A stretch of 20,532 bases of DNA from Coprinopsis marcescibilis (lineage: Eukaryota > Basidiomycota > Agaricomycetes > Agaricales > Psathyrellaceae), in contig ML210496.1 in the NCBI GenBank assembly GCA_004369085.1, positions 1 through 20,532 on the forward strand. The letters are read 5' to 3'. The translations under genes were made by a program, and so were the position numbers. The stretch's first letter is position 1. Every line of letters begins with the position of its first letter. Under the pieces are notes generated by a model that worked only from the letters and a program-made list of their open reading frames with translations, was not told the origin of the DNA and did no database searches. Of the stretch, positions 20,369 through 20,532 are shown piece by piece.

Positions 20369-20532
20369 ATGTCCTCCCAACCATCCACTTCCTCTGGCTT
20401 GCAAGAAGCACGTTCCACGCCCTTCGGCCGTCGTCGCGAGCCCTCGCCTTCACCGAAACACGCTACGAAGTCCATCGCACGCGCTCAGCGACCTTTTACT
20501 TCCAGACAACTTACGTCTGGTGCTCCGTTCGT
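20369..20532 (+). CDS. Partial hypothetical reading frame at window end
   Basis: ATG at 20369 opens 54 codons that run off the window (MSSQPSTSSGLQEARST at the start). The product is rich in Ser, Arg and Pro and looks disordered and basic. A TATA-like box, a hairpin array and a probable intron lie upstream in the same orientation. The local GC content is higher than in the spacers. It could be the start of a retroelement Gag-like or another mobile-element protein, but nothing diagnostic is visible. Confidence 0.3.
   Translation, partial: MSSQPSTSSGLQEARSTPFGRRREPSPSPKHATKSIARAQRPFTSRQLTSGAPF

Overview
The window reads as nuclear DNA of a basidiomycete fungus, most likely an Agaricomycete. 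The genes are cut by many short introns of about 40-80 bases with GT..AG ends. Two genes encode F-box-like proteins of the kind expanded in mushrooms, one encodes a Tnp2-type (CACTA) transposase, and one belongs to a protein family I recall as common in mushroom proteomes. There are no operons, no bacterial ribosome-binding sites and no CRISPR array. All exon models below were built by eye from splice signals and reading-frame phase.

The layout is strikingly two-armed. Every gene left of about 9.03 kb is on the minus strand: F-box gene 1 (167-2089), a small spliced hypothetical gene (2098-2995), the Tnp2 transposase (3071-6877) and hypothetical gene A (7095-9033). Every gene right of 9.59 kb and up to 19.32 kb is on the plus strand: gene B, WD40-like (9594-11487); gene C (11836-13900); gene D, the MSSDESD family (14655-17044); and F-box gene 2 (17506-19320). 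The arms diverge from a 560-base spacer that carries five copies of a small palindrome. The outermost genes of the arms are diverged F-box paralogues. The 124 bases after each stop codon are nearly identical (2 differences) and form an inverted repeat at 1-124 and 19357-19480. The left copy touches the window edge, so its true end is not visible.

Beyond the right repeat (19481-20532) lie a TATA-like box, a 450-base array of small hairpins whose stems differ by compensating changes, a probable leader intron, and the first 54 codons of a reading frame that runs off the window.

Working interpretation: the transposase marks a mobile element. The symmetric arms, inverted repeat and repeated palindromes suggest that the whole 19.5-kb block may be, or derive from, one large composite element. 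This is inference; no target-site duplication can be seen. The transposase carries one in-frame TGA, so this copy is probably not autonomous. The functions of genes A, C and the small gene are unknown to me, and no shared pathway can be claimed.
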